Source: Streptomyces apocyni (GTDB lineage: Bacteria; Actinomycetota; Actinomycetes; Streptomycetales; Streptomycetaceae). From it: 64,000 nucleotides of DNA. Location: NCBI RefSeq assembly GCF_009739465.1, contig NZ_WHOM01000045.1:62001-126000 (forward strand), in the 5' to 3' direction. The position numbers were made by a program, and so were the translations under genes. Shown piece after piece: positions 51,242-60,843 of this stretch; positions within the stretch are counted from its first letter, which is position 1; the number at the start of each line of letters is the position of its first letter. The notes under the pieces were generated by a model. The model was not told the origin of the DNA, made no database searches, and worked only from the letters and a program-made list of their open reading frames with translations.

Positions 51242-53830
51242 TTAGCCGCGTCCGCCTGCCGCCCGGTTGGTGCGGCGGGTCGGCTTCGCCGTCGCCGGGT
51301 CTTCGGGCCAGGGGTGTTTCGGGTAGCGGCCGCGTAGCTCCGCCCGTACGCCCCGGTATCCGTCGCGCCAGAAGGACGCCAGGTCGGCGGTGACGGCCGC
51401 GGGACGCCCCGCGGGGGACAGCAGATGCACCAGCAGCGGTACGTCATCCGCGATCCGCGGAGTCTGGGCGAGCCCGAACATCTCCTGGAGCTTCACGGCC
51501 AGGACGGGCTGTTCGGGGTTGGCGTAGTCGACCCGGACGCGTGAACCGCTCGGCACCTCGATCCGCTCGGGTGCGAGCTCGTCCAGCCTGGCCGCGTCCC
51601 CCGTGGCCCAGGGCAGCAGGCGGCGCAGTGCCTGACCGGCGTCGACGCGGGCCAGGTCGGCCCGTTTGCGGGCCTTGGACAGTTCGGGTTCCAGCCACTC
51701 GGCTACGCGCGCGTGGAGCGCGTCGTCCGCCATAGAGGGCCAGGGCGCCCCGAGCCGCCCGTGCAGGAAGGCCAGCCGCTGGCGCAGCACCTCGGCGTCC
51801 GCGGTCCACCGCAGCAGCCTCCCTGCCCCCTCCTGCCGCAGACCGTCCAGCAGGGCCGCCCGCACCAACGCGGCGTCGGGCCGCCGAAGCGGCCGTACCG
51901 CCAGCTCCACGGCCCCCAGCCGCTCCACCTGGCGGGCTACGACGTCACCGCCCGCCCACACGACCTCCTCGCCCTCCGTGTACAGGGCGGCGGCGGTGCG
52001 CCGTGCGGTGTCCTCGTCAACGGGCGCGCCGAGGCGGACCCGCGCCCGCGCGGAGCCGACGGGCCGGTCGGCCACCGCGACGGCCAGCCAGGTCGCGCCG
52101 TGCAGTGGTGACCCGGCGCCCACCTCCGCCGCCGTCCCGGAGGCCATCAGAAACGCCCCCGCGCCCCGCGCCCGGGCCACCCGCTCCGGAAACGCGAGCG
52201 CGACGACCACCCCGGCGTCGTGCTCCTCGCTCCCAACCGGTCCACCCGGTCCACTCGGTCCACCCGGTCCGCCCACGGCCCCACCGCCACGGCCCTCGGT
52301 GGCGCGGCCGGTGAGGGCCGCGGTCAGGCGGCGTGTCTCCTTCTGCCAGCGTGCCCCGTACGCGTCGCCGCCCCGGCGGGCCGCGTGCCACGCCGCCACC
52401 AGATCGTCGCCGTACTCGCGGGGCGGCTCCTCGCTCAGCAGCGCCACCAGCTCCGCCGCGCGCCGGGCGCCGATCAGCTCCGCCCCGTCCAGCAGGGCGC
52501 GGGCCAGGCGCGGGTGCAGGCCGAGCCGGGACATCCGTACGCCCCGTTCGGTGACCCGGCCGGTCGCCGGGTCGACCGCGCCGATCGCGCTGAGAACCTC
52601 GCGCGCCGCCGCCATCGCCCCGCCAGGCGGCGGATCGAGGAGGGCGAGCCCGGACGCGTCCGGGTCGCCCCAGCACGCGGCCTGTAGCGCGAACGCCGCG
52701 AGGTCGGCCACCTTGATCTCCGGCGCGGGAAAGCGCGGCAGCTGACCGTCCTCCGCCTCCGCCCAGCACCGGTAGACCGCTCCCGGCGCCTCCCGCCCGG
52801 CCCGCCCCGCACGCTGCCGCCCGGCCGCCTGGGAGGCCCGTACGGTCGTCAGCGCGCTCAAGCCGCGGGCGTGGTCCGTACGGGGCTCCCGGGCGAGCCC
52901 TGAGTCGACGACGACCCGCACCCCGGGCACCGTCAGGCTGGACTCGGCCACGGCCGTCGCCAGCACCACCCGACGCCCCTGCCCGCCCGACAGCACCGCG
53001 TCCTGCACCGCGGCCGGGGCCCGCCCGTGCACCTGGAGCACCTCGACGCCGTCCAGCGCGCCCAGCTGACCCGCCACCCGGGCGATCTCGCCGACCCCGG
53101 GCAGGAAGCACAGCACGTCACCGGACCGCTCGGCGAGCGCCCGCCGTACCACCGACGCCACATGCGTGAGCAGCGCGGGGTCCACGCGCATCCCGTGCGG
53201 CGGCCGCACCGGGCGCGTGGGCGGCGCCCACACCACCTCCAGCGGATGCGTCACGGCCGCCGCCTCCACGACAGGCGCGTCGTCGAGCAGCCGCGCCCAC
53301 CCCTGCGCGTCGGTCGTGGCGGACGCGGCCACCAAACGCAGCTCGGGACGGAGCGCGGCCCGTACGTCCATCAGGAACGCGGCCACCGTGTCCGCGTCCA
53401 GATGCCGCTCATGGCACTCGTCGAGTACGACGACGTCGACGCCGCCCAGTTCCTGGTCACGCTGGAGACGCTGGAGCAGCACCCCGGTGGTGACGACCTC
53501 CACGCGCGCGTGGGCCCCGACGACGCGCTCGCCGCGCACCGTGAACCCCACGCTCCCGCCGACGCGCTCGCCCAGCAGCCAGGCCATCCGCCGCGCCGCC
53601 GCCCGCGCCGCGATCCGCCGTGGCTCGGCGACCACCACGCGGCGCGCGGGGCCGTCGCCGACCAGGCCCGCGAGTACCAGCGGGACCAGCGTCGTCTTGC
53701 CCGTTCCGGGCGGCGCGCACAGCACGGCCGCGCCATGGCGCCGCAACGCGTCACGCAGGGCGGGCAGGGCGGTGCGTACGGGCAGCTGGTCCAGGGCGTC
53801 GGTACGGATCACGCCCCCAGTGTCAGCCAC
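51242..53830 (-). CDS. hrpB: ATP-dependent helicase HrpB
   Basis: An 862-residue DEAH/DExH-box helicase of the HrpB type. Walker A CAPPGTGKTTLVP, Walker B DECHERH, the SATTD motif and the C-terminal helicase domain (AVAESSLTVPGVRVVVDSGLAREP, then QRAGRAGREAPGAVYRCW) are all present, followed by the HrpB C-terminal domain (PAGRPAAVTADLASFWRDGYRGVRAELRGRYPKHPWPEDP region). The GTG start at 53830 lies 11 bases after the methyltransferase stop, so they are probably one transcript. A G/P-rich insertion (GGPGGPSGPGGP) appears near residue 524. Confidence 0.93.
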   Translation of the reverse strand: MADTGGVIRTDALDQLPVRTALPALRDALRRHGAAVLCAPPGTGKTTLVPLVLAGLVGDGPARRVVVAEPRRIAARAAARRMAWLLGERVGGSVGFTVRGERVVGAHARVEVVTTGVLLQRLQRDQELGGVDVVVLDECHERHLDADTVAAFLMDVRAALRPELRLVAASATTDAQGWARLLDDAPVVEAAAVTHPLEVVWAPPTRPVRPPHGMRVDPALLTHVASVVRRALAERSGDVLCFLPGVGEIARVAGQLGALDGVEVLQVHGRAPAAVQDAVLSGGQGRRVVLATAVAESSLTVPGVRVVVDSGLAREPRTDHARGLSALTTVRASQAAGRQRAGRAGREAPGAVYRCWAEAEDGQLPRFPAPEIKVADLAAFALQAACWGDPDASGLALLDPPPGGAMAAAREVLSAIGAVDPATGRVTERGVRMSRLGLHPRLARALLDGAELIGARRAAELVALLSEEPPREYGDDLVAAWHAARRGGDAYGARWQKETRRLTAALTGRATEGRGGGAVGGPGGPSGPGGPVGSEEHDAGVVVALAFPERVARARGAGAFLMASGTAAEVGAGSPLHGATWLAVAVADRPVGSARARVRLGAPVDEDTARRTAAALYTEGEEVVWAGGDVVARQVERLGAVELAVRPLRRPDAALVRAALLDGLRQEGAGRLLRWTADAEVLRQRLAFLHGRLGAPWPSMADDALHARVAEWLEPELSKARKRADLARVDAGQALRRLLPWATGDAARLDELAPERIEVPSGSRVRVDYANPEQPVLAVKLQEMFGLAQTPRIADDVPLLVHLLSPAGRPAAVTADLASFWRDGYRGVRAELRGRYPKHPWPEDPATAKPTRRTNRAAGGRG

Positions 53831-53841
53831 GCGAGGGGCGC

Positions 53842-54795
53842 TCAGTCACGCTCGCAGACGAAGATCGCCGTACCTGGGATCAGCGACCCACGCAGCGGTG
53901 ACCAGCCGCCCCACTCCTGGGTGTTCCACTCGGGCCACTCGGGCTCTACGAGATCGACGAGGCGCAGCCCGGCGCCGACCACGTCCCGTACCCGGTCGCC
54001 CACCGTCCGGTGGTGCTCGACGTACACCGCGCGCCCCTGCTCGTCCTGCTCCACGTACGGCGTGCGGTCGAAGTAGGACGCGGAGACCGACAGCCCCTCG
54101 GGCCCCGGCTCGTCCGGGAAGGCCCACCGGATCGGGTGCGTGACGGAGAAGACGAAGCGGCCACCAGGGCGCAGCACCCGGCGTACCTCGCGCAGCACCC
54201 GCACCGGGTCGGCCACGAAGGGCAGCGCCCCGTACGCGGAGCAGGCCAGGTCGAAGGAGCCGTCGGCGAAGGGCAGGGTGCCCGCGTCCGCCTGGACGAG
54301 CGGCACCGACGCTGACCCGGTGTAGTCCGCGGCGATCCGGCGCGCGTGCTGGAGCTGCCGGTGCGAGAGGTCCAGGGCCACCGGGCGCGCCCCCTGCGCG
54401 GCGAGCCAGCGCGAGCACTGGGCGGCCCCGGCGCCGATCTCCAGGACGTCCAGTCCCTTCAGGGACTCGACAGGGCCGAGCAGCTCGGCCTCCACCTCGT
54501 CCAGGCCCTCTGGGCACCACACGAACCGGTCGTCGCCGAGGAAGGTGCCATGTTCGCGCTGGTAGTCGTCGGCGTTGCGGTCCCACCAGCCACGGCTGGC
54601 GCGGCTGCTCTCGGTGACGTCGGCGGCACGCCGGGTGGCCTCGGGCTCCGGTGCCTCGGGTACCTCGGGCGGCACCTCGGCGGGATCGGCGGGTCCGGCA
54701 GGCTCGGTTGGCTGGAACTCTTGGATGATGGGCTCCCTCGTCGTACTCTTCCGTCGAACCCCGCCAGGGGCCGCCCGGGACCGTCGCTGTGGCAC
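53842..54795 (-). CDS. class I SAM-dependent methyltransferase
   Basis: A methyltransferase of up to 317 residues. The core starts near residue 60 (SRGWWDRNADDYQREHGTFLGDDRFVWCPEGLDE), with the SAM motif DVLEIGAGAAQCSRWLAAQGARPVALDLS and the acidic motif II region VQADAGTLPFADGSFD. The first 55 residues are proline- and acid-rich, possibly disordered or a mis-extended start. GTG 54795 has no clear ribosome site, whereas GAGGGAG at 54732-54738 sits just upstream of an ATC at 54729, and a GTG near 54676 is also in frame. The start is therefore uncertain. The substrate is unknown. Confidence 0.85.
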   Translation of the reverse strand: MPQRRSRAAPGGVRRKSTTREPIIQEFQPTEPAGPADPAEVPPEVPEAPEPEATRRAADVTESSRASRGWWDRNADDYQREHGTFLGDDRFVWCPEGLDEVEAELLGPVESLKGLDVLEIGAGAAQCSRWLAAQGARPVALDLSHRQLQHARRIAADYTGSASVPLVQADAGTLPFADGSFDLACSAYGALPFVADPVRVLREVRRVLRPGGRFVFSVTHPIRWAFPDEPGPEGLSVSASYFDRTPYVEQDEQGRAVYVEHHRTVGDRVRDVVGAGLRLVDLVEPEWPEWNTQEWGGWSPLRGSLIPGTAIFVCERD

Positions 54796-54902
54796 GGGCC
54801 GCGGCGTCTGATGTCGGTGCGTGGTGTCTGGCAGGCGGCAGGCGCCGCATGGGTCCTGTGCCGGTTATGCGGGGATCCACCCCGGGTGTGCGCCTTCGCG
54901 CA

Positions 54903-54931
54903 TTGACCCTGCCCGGCAGCCCCCGTATGCT
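54903..54931 (+). promoter_or_regulatory. housekeeping promoter of rpsA
   Basis: TTGACC (54903-54908) and TATGCT (54926-54931) are separated by 17 bases, a near-ideal sigma-HrdB pair. The message would have an approximately 210-base leader, which contains a CCTCG/CGAGG hairpin near 55000. Confidence 0.75.
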
Positions 54932-55148
54932 ACAAGTTGCGCTGGCGGCCTGCGCTCCTCAGACAGAGCAGGGTGCGCTCGCATCTGTTGTATGTCCCCT
55001 CGGTTATCGAGGTGTATGTCGTTCTCCTCGGGAGTTCTCCCCGGTGAGGCCGTGCGCCTCCTACGCTGTCCGGCTTCTGCAGAGCGATCACGGGTTTCCG
55101 GCGTAGCAGTACCTACGACTCACTGTCCGTACCGGAGCCCTTTCCCAC

Positions 55149-56672
55149 ATGACGAGCAGCACCGAGACCACCGCCACCACCCCGCAGGTAGCGGTCAACG
55201 ACATCGGTAACGAGGAAGCCTTCCTCGCCGCGATCGACGAGACGATCAAGTACTTCAACGACGGCGACATCGTCGACGGCGTCATCGTGAAGGTCGACCG
55301 GGACGAGGTCCTGCTCGACATCGGTTACAAGACCGAAGGTGTCATCCCGAGCCGCGAGCTCTCCATCAAGCACGATGTCGACCCCAACGAGGTCGTCGCC
55401 GTAGGCGATGAGATCGAGGCCCTGGTCCTCCAGAAGGAGGACAAGGAAGGCCGCCTGATCCTGTCCAAGAAGCGCGCTCAGTACGAGCGTGCCTGGGGCA
55501 CGATCGAGAAGATCAAGGAAGAAGACGGCATCGTCACCGGTACCGTCATCGAGGTCGTCAAGGGTGGTCTCATCCTCGACATCGGCCTCCGTGGCTTCCT
55601 GCCGGCCTCCCTCGTCGAGATGCGCCGCGTCCGCGACCTCCAGCCGTACGTGGGCAAGGAGCTCGAGGCCAAGATCATCGAGCTGGACAAGAACCGCAAC
55701 AACGTGGTCCTGTCCCGCCGTGCCTGGCTCGAGCAGACCCAGTCCGAGGTCCGTCAGACGTTCCTCACGACCCTCCAGAAGGGTCAGGTCCGCTCCGGCG
55801 TCGTTTCCTCGATCGTCAACTTCGGTGCCTTCGTGGACCTGGGTGGCGTCGACGGTCTCGTCCACGTCTCCGAGCTCTCCTGGAAGCACATCGACCACCC
55901 CTCCGAGGTTGTCGAGGTCGGCCAGGAAGTCACCGTCGAGGTTCTCGACGTGGACATGGACCGCGAGCGCGTCTCCCTGTCGCTCAAGGCGACCCAGGAA
56001 GACCCGTGGCAGCAGTTCGCCCGCACGCACCAGATCGGGCAGGTTGTTCCCGGTAAGGTCACCAAGCTCGTTCCGTTCGGTGCGTTCGTGCGCGTCGACG
56101 AGGGCATCGAGGGCCTGGTCCACATCTCCGAGCTGGCCGAGCGCCACGTCGAGATCCCGGAGCAGGTCGTCCAGGTCAACGACGAGATCTTCGTCAAGGT
56201 CATCGACATCGACCTCGAGCGCCGCCGCATCAGCCTCTCGCTGAAGCAGGCCAACGAGGCCTTCGGTGCCGACCCGTCCATCGTCGAGTTCGACCCGACG
56301 CTGTACGGCATGGCCGCCTCGTACGACGACCAGGGCAACTACATCTACCCCGAGGGCTTCGACCCCGAGACCAACGACTGGCTCGAGGGCTACGAGACTC
56401 AGCGCGAGACGTGGGAGACGCAGTACGCCGAGGCGCAGCAGCGCTTCGAGCAGCACCAGGCCCAGGTCATCAAGTCCCGCGAGGCCGACGCCCAGGCCGA
56501 GGCCGAGGGTGGCAGCGAGGCCGCTGTCGCCGCCCCGTCCGGTGGTAGCACCGGTGGCGGTGCCTCCAGCGGTGGCTCGTACTCCTCGGAGACCGCGGAC
56601 AACTCCGGCGCCCTGGCGTCGGACGAGGCCCTGGCCGCGCTTCGCGAGAAGCTGGCCGGCGGCCAGAGCTGA
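55149..56672 (+). CDS. rpsA: 30S ribosomal protein S1
   Basis: A 507-residue RNA-binding ribosomal protein. Four S1 (OB-fold) domains are visible, at about 36-105, 122-188, 205-275 and 292-361, each with patterns like GFLPASLVE, GLVHVSELSW and GLVHISELAE. The actinobacterial acidic, G/S-rich tail with EGYETQRETWETQYAEAQQRFEQ helices completes it. The ATG at 55149 is standard. A strong promoter lies upstream and a TTCG-loop terminator downstream, so it is monocistronic. Confidence 0.97.
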   Translation: MTSSTETTATTPQVAVNDIGNEEAFLAAIDETIKYFNDGDIVDGVIVKVDRDEVLLDIGYKTEGVIPSRELSIKHDVDPNEVVAVGDEIEALVLQKEDKEGRLILSKKRAQYERAWGTIEKIKEEDGIVTGTVIEVVKGGLILDIGLRGFLPASLVEMRRVRDLQPYVGKELEAKIIELDKNRNNVVLSRRAWLEQTQSEVRQTFLTTLQKGQVRSGVVSSIVNFGAFVDLGGVDGLVHVSELSWKHIDHPSEVVEVGQEVTVEVLDVDMDRERVSLSLKATQEDPWQQFARTHQIGQVVPGKVTKLVPFGAFVRVDEGIEGLVHISELAERHVEIPEQVVQVNDEIFVKVIDIDLERRRISLSLKQANEAFGADPSIVEFDPTLYGMAASYDDQGNYIYPEGFDPETNDWLEGYETQRETWETQYAEAQQRFEQHQAQVIKSREADAQAEAEGGSEAAVAAPSGGSTGGGASSGGSYSSETADNSGALASDEALAALREKLAGGQS

Positions 56673-56710
56673 ACGCTCTCCGCTGAGCGCCGCTAGGCGC
56701 TAGCTCGTTA

Positions 56711-56748
56711 CCGCGGGCCCGTACCTTTTCGAAGGTACGGGCCCGCGG
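56711..56748 (+). terminator. terminator of rpsA
   Basis: A perfect 17-bp stem CCGCGGGCCCGTACCTT (56711-56727) pairs with 56732-56748, closed by a UUCG tetraloop. It is one of the strongest hairpins in the window. Confidence 0.95.
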
Positions 56749-56911
56749 TGCGTTCGGCCGCGGTTCGGACGTTCGCGGGGCAAGTCCCGTCAGCCGTCGA
56801 CGTGTTCGACGGCGTCGCGTCAGTGATCTGTGGCGGCCGAAAGTCGCGGGTGGGGAATGCCGGTGCTTCCTCGCGCGTTCTTGAGGAGGAACACGAGGAG
56901 GAGCGGTCACA

Positions 56912-57850
56912 GTGCTTGATCCCCAGAGTCTGTACACATGGGAGCCGAAGGGCCTCGCGGTCGTCGACATGGCGCTCGCCCAGGACTCGGCCGGACTTGT
57001 CATGCTCTACCACTTCGACGGGTACATCGACGCGGGCGAAACCGGCGACCAGATCGTCGAGAAGCTCACCGACACCCTTCCCGGTCAGGTGGTGGCCCGC
57101 TTCGACCACGACCGGCTGATCGACTACCGGGCCCGCCGTCCGCTGCTGACCTTCGAGCGCGACCGCTGGAGCCAGTACGAGGAGCCCGCACTGGAAGTGC
57201 GGCTGCTGCAGGACACCACGGGCGCGCCTTTCCTGCTGCTGTCCGGGCCTGAGCCCGATGTCGAGTGGGAGCGGTTCGCGGTCGCTGTCGGGCAGATCGT
57301 CGAGCGGCTCGGCGTACGCCTCTCGGTGAACTTCCACGGCATCCCGATGGGCGTGCCGCACACCCGCCCGGTCGGCCTGACCCCGCACGGCAACCGCACC
57401 GACCTGGTGCCCGGACACCGCAGCCCCTTCGACGAGGCGCAGGTACCCGGCAGCGCGGAGGCGCTGGTCGAGTACCGGCTGATGCAGGCGGGCCGGGACG
57501 TGCTGGGCGTCGCCGCCCACGTCCCGCACTACATCGCGCGCTCCGGATACCCGGACGCCGCGCTCACCGCGCTGGAGGCGATCACCGCGGCGACCGGCCT
57601 GGTGCTGCCCGGTGTCGCCCACGGCCTGCGCACCGAGGCGCACCGTACCCAGACCGAGATCGACCGCCAGATCCAGGAGGGCGACGAGGAACTGGTCGCC
57701 ATGATCCAGGGACTTGAGCACCAGTACGACGCCGCGGCGGGGGCCGAGACCCGGGGGAACATGCTCGCCGAACCGGTCGAGATCCCGTCCGCGGACGAGA
57801 TCGGCCGCGACTTCGAGCGCTTCCTCGCGGAGCGCGAGGGCGACCTCTAG
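56912..57850 (+). CDS. PAC2-family protein
   Basis: A 312-residue protein of the PAC2 superfamily, related to proteasome assembly chaperones but common in actinobacteria. Patterns include [52 protein letters not shown] and [25 protein letters not shown]. Actinobacteria have proteasomes, so a link is possible but unproven. The GTG at 56912 follows GAGGAGGAGCGG. Its stop codon region is duplicated (see 57834). Confidence 0.88.
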   Translation: MLDPQSLYTWEPKGLAVVDMALAQDSAGLVMLYHFDGYIDAGETGDQIVEKLTDTLPGQVVARFDHDRLIDYRARRPLLTFERDRWSQYEEPALEVRLLQDTTGAPFLLLSGPEPDVEWERFAVAVGQIVERLGVRLSVNFHGIPMGVPHTRPVGLTPHGNRTDLVPGHRSPFDEAQVPGSAEALVEYRLMQAGRDVLGVAAHVPHYIARSGYPDAALTALEAITAATGLVLPGVAHGLRTEAHRTQTEIDRQIQEGDEELVAMIQGLEHQYDAAAGAETRGNMLAEPVEIPSADEIGRDFERFLAEREGDL

Positions 57851-57887
57851 GAACCTCTACGCGAGGGCGACCTCTGGGAACCTCTAG
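57834..57887 (+). repeat. 27-bp tandem duplication spanning the PAC2 stop
   Basis: A 27-bp unit (57834-57860) containing the TAG stop recurs at 57861-57887 with a single A-to-G change that removes the stop in the second copy. It runs to within 49 bp of the coaE start. Confidence 0.9.
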
Positions 57888-57935
57888 GTCAGGTGCCCTC
57901 CCGGGGTGGGTCCGGGGTGGCCTAGGCTGCCGTTC

Positions 57936-58541
57936 ATGCTGAAAGTGGGCCTGACCGGCGGCATCGGTGCCGGTAAGAGCGAGGTGTCCCGGCTCCTCGA
58001 CGCGTACGGAGCGGTACTGATCGACGCGGACCGGATCGCGCGGGAGGTCGTCGCGCCGGGAACGCCCGGCCTCGCCGCGGTCGTCGAGGCCTTCGGCGAG
58101 GAGATCCTCGCGCCGGACGGGACCCTGGACCGGCCGCGTCTCGGCGCCCTGGTCTTCTCGGACCCGGCGAAGCTGGCCGTACTGAACGGCATCGTGCACC
58201 CGCTGGTGGGTGCGCGGTCCGCCGAGCTGGAGGCCGCGGCGCCCCCGGACGCCGTCGTGGTGCACGACGTGCCGCTGCTCGCCGAGAATGGTCTCGCGCC
58301 GCTGTATGACGTCGTGATCGTCGTCGACGTGTCGCCAGCGACCCAGCTCGACCGGCTGGTACGCCTGCGGGGTATGACCGAGGACGACGCGCGCGCCCGG
58401 ATGGCGGCCCAGGCCACGCGCGAGAAGCGCCTGGAGATCGCCGGAATCGTGATCGACAACGACGGCCCGCTGGAGGCCCTGGAGCCGCAGGTCCGTGCCG
58501 TATGGCAGGACCTCGTAGGGCGCGCCCAGGCGTCCGCCTAG
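57936..58541 (+). CDS. coaE: dephospho-CoA kinase
   Basis: A 201-residue P-loop kinase for the last step of coenzyme A synthesis, phosphorylating the ribose 3'-OH of dephospho-CoA. Walker A GGIGAGKS is at residues 8-15, followed by [12 protein letters not shown] (substrate site) and [12 protein letters not shown]. Normal length, and the ATG at 57936 is in good context. Confidence 0.96.
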   Translation: MLKVGLTGGIGAGKSEVSRLLDAYGAVLIDADRIAREVVAPGTPGLAAVVEAFGEEILAPDGTLDRPRLGALVFSDPAKLAVLNGIVHPLVGARSAELEAAAPPDAVVVHDVPLLAENGLAPLYDVVIVVDVSPATQLDRLVRLRGMTEDDARARMAAQATREKRLEIAGIVIDNDGPLEALEPQVRAVWQDLVGRAQASA

Positions 58542-58648
58542 CGCTGCCCCGGAGAGACGCGTCCTAGCAGCCGGGGTGTCGGAACGCTAACGGAATACCG
58601 TGTTGGCGTCCGTCGTTGTAGGGGTTCAGCCAAGGAAGGACCACGATC

Positions 58649-59023
58649 GTGCCCGAGAACAAGGGACGCACCCCGGAAACCCACGTCATCGACTTCCGTG
58701 CGGCGGAGCGGCTGCTGGACGCCCGTGATCCGCGCGGCGCGGTGCAGCTGCTCGACCGAGTGATCGCCGCGCACCCGGAGAGCACCGCGGCCCGGCTGCT
58801 GCGGGCCCGCGCGTTCTTCGCGGCGGCGCAACTGCGCCCCGCCGAGCTGGAGTTCGAGCTGGTTCTCGAGCGTGAACCGGACAACGCCTTCGCGCACTTC
58901 GCGCTGGCCCGCACCTTTGAGCGTGCGGGCCGTCCGGAGCAGGCCAGGCGCCACTTCCGCCTGGCGGCGGCGCTTGACCCGCAGCCGGACTACGTCGCGG
59001 CGGCGCGCTTCGAGTCGGACTGA
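58649..59023 (+). CDS. tetratricopeptide-repeat protein
   Basis: A 124-residue helical protein with about three TPR units: ARDPRGAVQLLDRVIAAHPES, RARAFFAAAQLRPAELEFELVLEREPDN and LARTFERAGRPEQARRHFRLAAALDP. These normally form a protein-binding scaffold. The GTG at 58649 follows an AAGGAAGGA site. It lies alone after coaE, and its partner is unknown. Confidence 0.88.
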   Translation: MPENKGRTPETHVIDFRAAERLLDARDPRGAVQLLDRVIAAHPESTAARLLRARAFFAAAQLRPAELEFELVLEREPDNAFAHFALARTFERAGRPEQARRHFRLAAALDPQPDYVAAARFESD

Positions 59024-59079
59024 GTCCGGAGGGAGTCCCGGGGGAGTTCGGAGGGAGTTCGGGTGCGCGGCGCATCGCC

Positions 59080-59108
59080 GGGTGGCTGACGTGGGAGGTC
59101 AGCCACCC
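59080..59108. terminator. bidirectional terminator, TPR gene and small membrane protein gene
   Basis: GGGTGGCTGAC (59080-59090) and GTCAGCCACCC (59098-59108) form a perfect 11-bp stem between convergent genes, overlapping the stop of the minus-strand gene. Confidence 0.85.
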
Positions 59109-59368
59109 TTGCCGCCCCCGTCGGGCTCGTAGGGCGGGACGTCGGGCCCTGGCTGGTAATGGGGGCCCTGGTGGATGTGGCGGAGGACCATCGCCACATC
59201 GACGGTAATGATCACCGTGAGTACGCCGCACGCGATGGCCCACCCGGGGCGGCCCGCGTAGGCGAACGCGACGGTGCCCGCGACGGCCCAGATCAGCCCC
59301 CACACGCCGAACCAGAAGCGCATCCGGAGGGGACTGCGTGCGGTGAGGGGTTCACTGCCTGTACGCAT
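59099..59368 (-). CDS. small membrane protein, DUF6343-like
   Basis: An 89-residue protein with two transmembrane helices (FWFGVWGLIWAVAGTVAFAYAG and AIACGVLTVIITVDVAMVL) and a P/G-rich tail with YQPGPDVPPYEPD. It resembles the DUF6343 family of actinobacterial membrane proteins. No enzymatic motif is present. The ATG at 59368 is preceded by a purine-rich GGAGATGAG site. Confidence 0.75.
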   Translation of the reverse strand: MRTGSEPLTARSPLRMRFWFGVWGLIWAVAGTVAFAYAGRPGWAIACGVLTVIITVDVAMVLRHIHQGPHYQPGPDVPPYEPDGGGKGG

Positions 59369-59663
59369 CGGGTCTCATCTCCTTGTTCCATGGTCCCCCC
59401 TCCCGTCGGTCCCCGGAAGTCCCTCGTCCGACGGCGGGACTGGACGGGCAACAGGCCGAAAACAACCGGTGGTTGGTTTCCGCTGACACCTCGAACAACC
59501 TCCTTCCTGTCGCGCTCCTGACAAGAAGTCGATTCCGTGGCACGCTGCCGGTGCAGGCTCCGCACCGCCTCGCGCAGCTCATCTCCGCACCGCTCCGCAC
59601 ACCCGTATGCCCGCGCGGTCACCCCAAGGGCGCGCGCGGCCGTCGCCAAAGGAGTCCGTACGC

Positions 59664-60683
59664 GTGAGACGAAGCCACCTCACCCCCCGCCGCGTCATCG
59701 GAGCACTCACCGCCACAGGAGCCCTGCTCGCCGCGACCCTGTTACAGGTGGGAACGGCCACCGCGGGCACCCCCGCGGACGCCGCCCGCGCGGACGCCGC
59801 CCCGGCAGACGCCACCCCCGCCTACGAGCAGCGCCAGTCCAAGGACCTGAACGCCTTCTGGACCGCGGAGCGCATGCGCGCCGCCAAGCCGCTCGACGTA
59901 CTGCCGGTCAAGGCCGGTGACCTGCTCTCCAAGGTGCGGTCGGGCGCGGAACTCCGCGTGCCGCCGACCGGCGTCAACCCCGTCAATCCCGGCACCCAGG
60001 CCTTCCCGCAGAGCGGCGGACCCTGGGACAGCGGTGGCGCGGTGACCACCACATCCGGCCGGGTCTTCTTCAGCTACCAGGGCCGTACCGCCTCCTGCTC
60101 CGGCAACGCGGTCACCAGCGCCAACAAGTCCACCGTCCTCACCGCGGGGCACTGCGTGAAGCTGGACGGCGCCTGGCACACCGACTGGGTGTTCGTCCCG
60201 GGCTACCGGGACGGAAACGCCCCGCACGGGAAGTGGACCGCCAGCAAGACCCTCGCCACGCCGCAGTGGGTGGCCAGCGAGGACATCAACTTCGACGTCG
60301 GCGCCGCGGTGGTGAACCCGCTGGACGGTCAGCGGCTCACCGATGTCGTCGGTGCCCAGGGCGTGGCCTTCAACACCGGCTACAGCAAGGCGATGTACGC
60401 CTTCGGCTTCCCGGCCGCCGACCCGTACGACGGCTCCCGGCTCATCTACTGCAGCGGGAACTCCTTCCGTGACTTCCTGTTCTCCACCGCCAACGGCCTG
60501 TCCTGCGACATGACCGGCGGCTCCAGCGGCGGTCCCTGGTTCCAGGACTTCGACGAATCGACCGGCACCGGACTGCAGAACTCGGTGAACAGCTTCGGCT
60601 ATGTCTTCCTGCCGGGCTATATGTTCGGCCCCTACTTCGGCGACGACGCGCGGAACCTGTACCAGCAGGCACAGTCCAGCTGA
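59664..60683 (+). CDS. secreted trypsin-like serine protease
   Basis: A 339-residue S1-type protease with a Sec signal (about 1-34) and an A/D-rich propeptide-like region (about 35-60). The triad is visible: H163 in LTAGHC, D211 in INFDVGAA and S288 in GGSSGGPW. The GTG at 59664 has an AAAGGAG site (59648-59654); the longer upstream frame lacks one. A 295-bp gap upstream (59369-59663) shows AT-poor sequence and an AAACAACC...GGTTGGTTT near-palindrome around 59460, possibly regulatory. A strong terminator follows at 60694. Confidence 0.92.
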   Translation: MRRSHLTPRRVIGALTATGALLAATLLQVGTATAGTPADAARADAAPADATPAYEQRQSKDLNAFWTAERMRAAKPLDVLPVKAGDLLSKVRSGAELRVPPTGVNPVNPGTQAFPQSGGPWDSGGAVTTTSGRVFFSYQGRTASCSGNAVTSANKSTVLTAGHCVKLDGAWHTDWVFVPGYRDGNAPHGKWTASKTLATPQWVASEDINFDVGAAVVNPLDGQRLTDVVGAQGVAFNTGYSKAMYAFGFPAADPYDGSRLIYCSGNSFRDFLFSTANGLSCDMTGGSSGGPWFQDFDESTGTGLQNSVNSFGYVFLPGYMFGPYFGDDARNLYQQAQSS

Positions 60684-60693
60684 CCACGGTCAC

Positions 60694-60723
60694 GGCCGGG
60701 CGTCCGGGAACGGGCGCCCGGCC
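60694..60723 (+). terminator. terminator of the protease gene
   Basis: A 13-bp stem from GGCCGGGCG (60694-60702) to CGCCCGGCC (60715-60723), with inner TCCG/CGGG pairs, closed by a GGAA loop. Confidence 0.88.
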
Positions 60724-60843
60724 CGCTTCCGTACGGGCGAAATCCGGCCGGAAAACCCCGGCGACGGCGATGAGTTCTCCCCGGTGCGCCGGTCTGTCTC
60801 TGTGACACGCGCTTCCGACGCTTTCACGAGGAGACCGCCCGCC

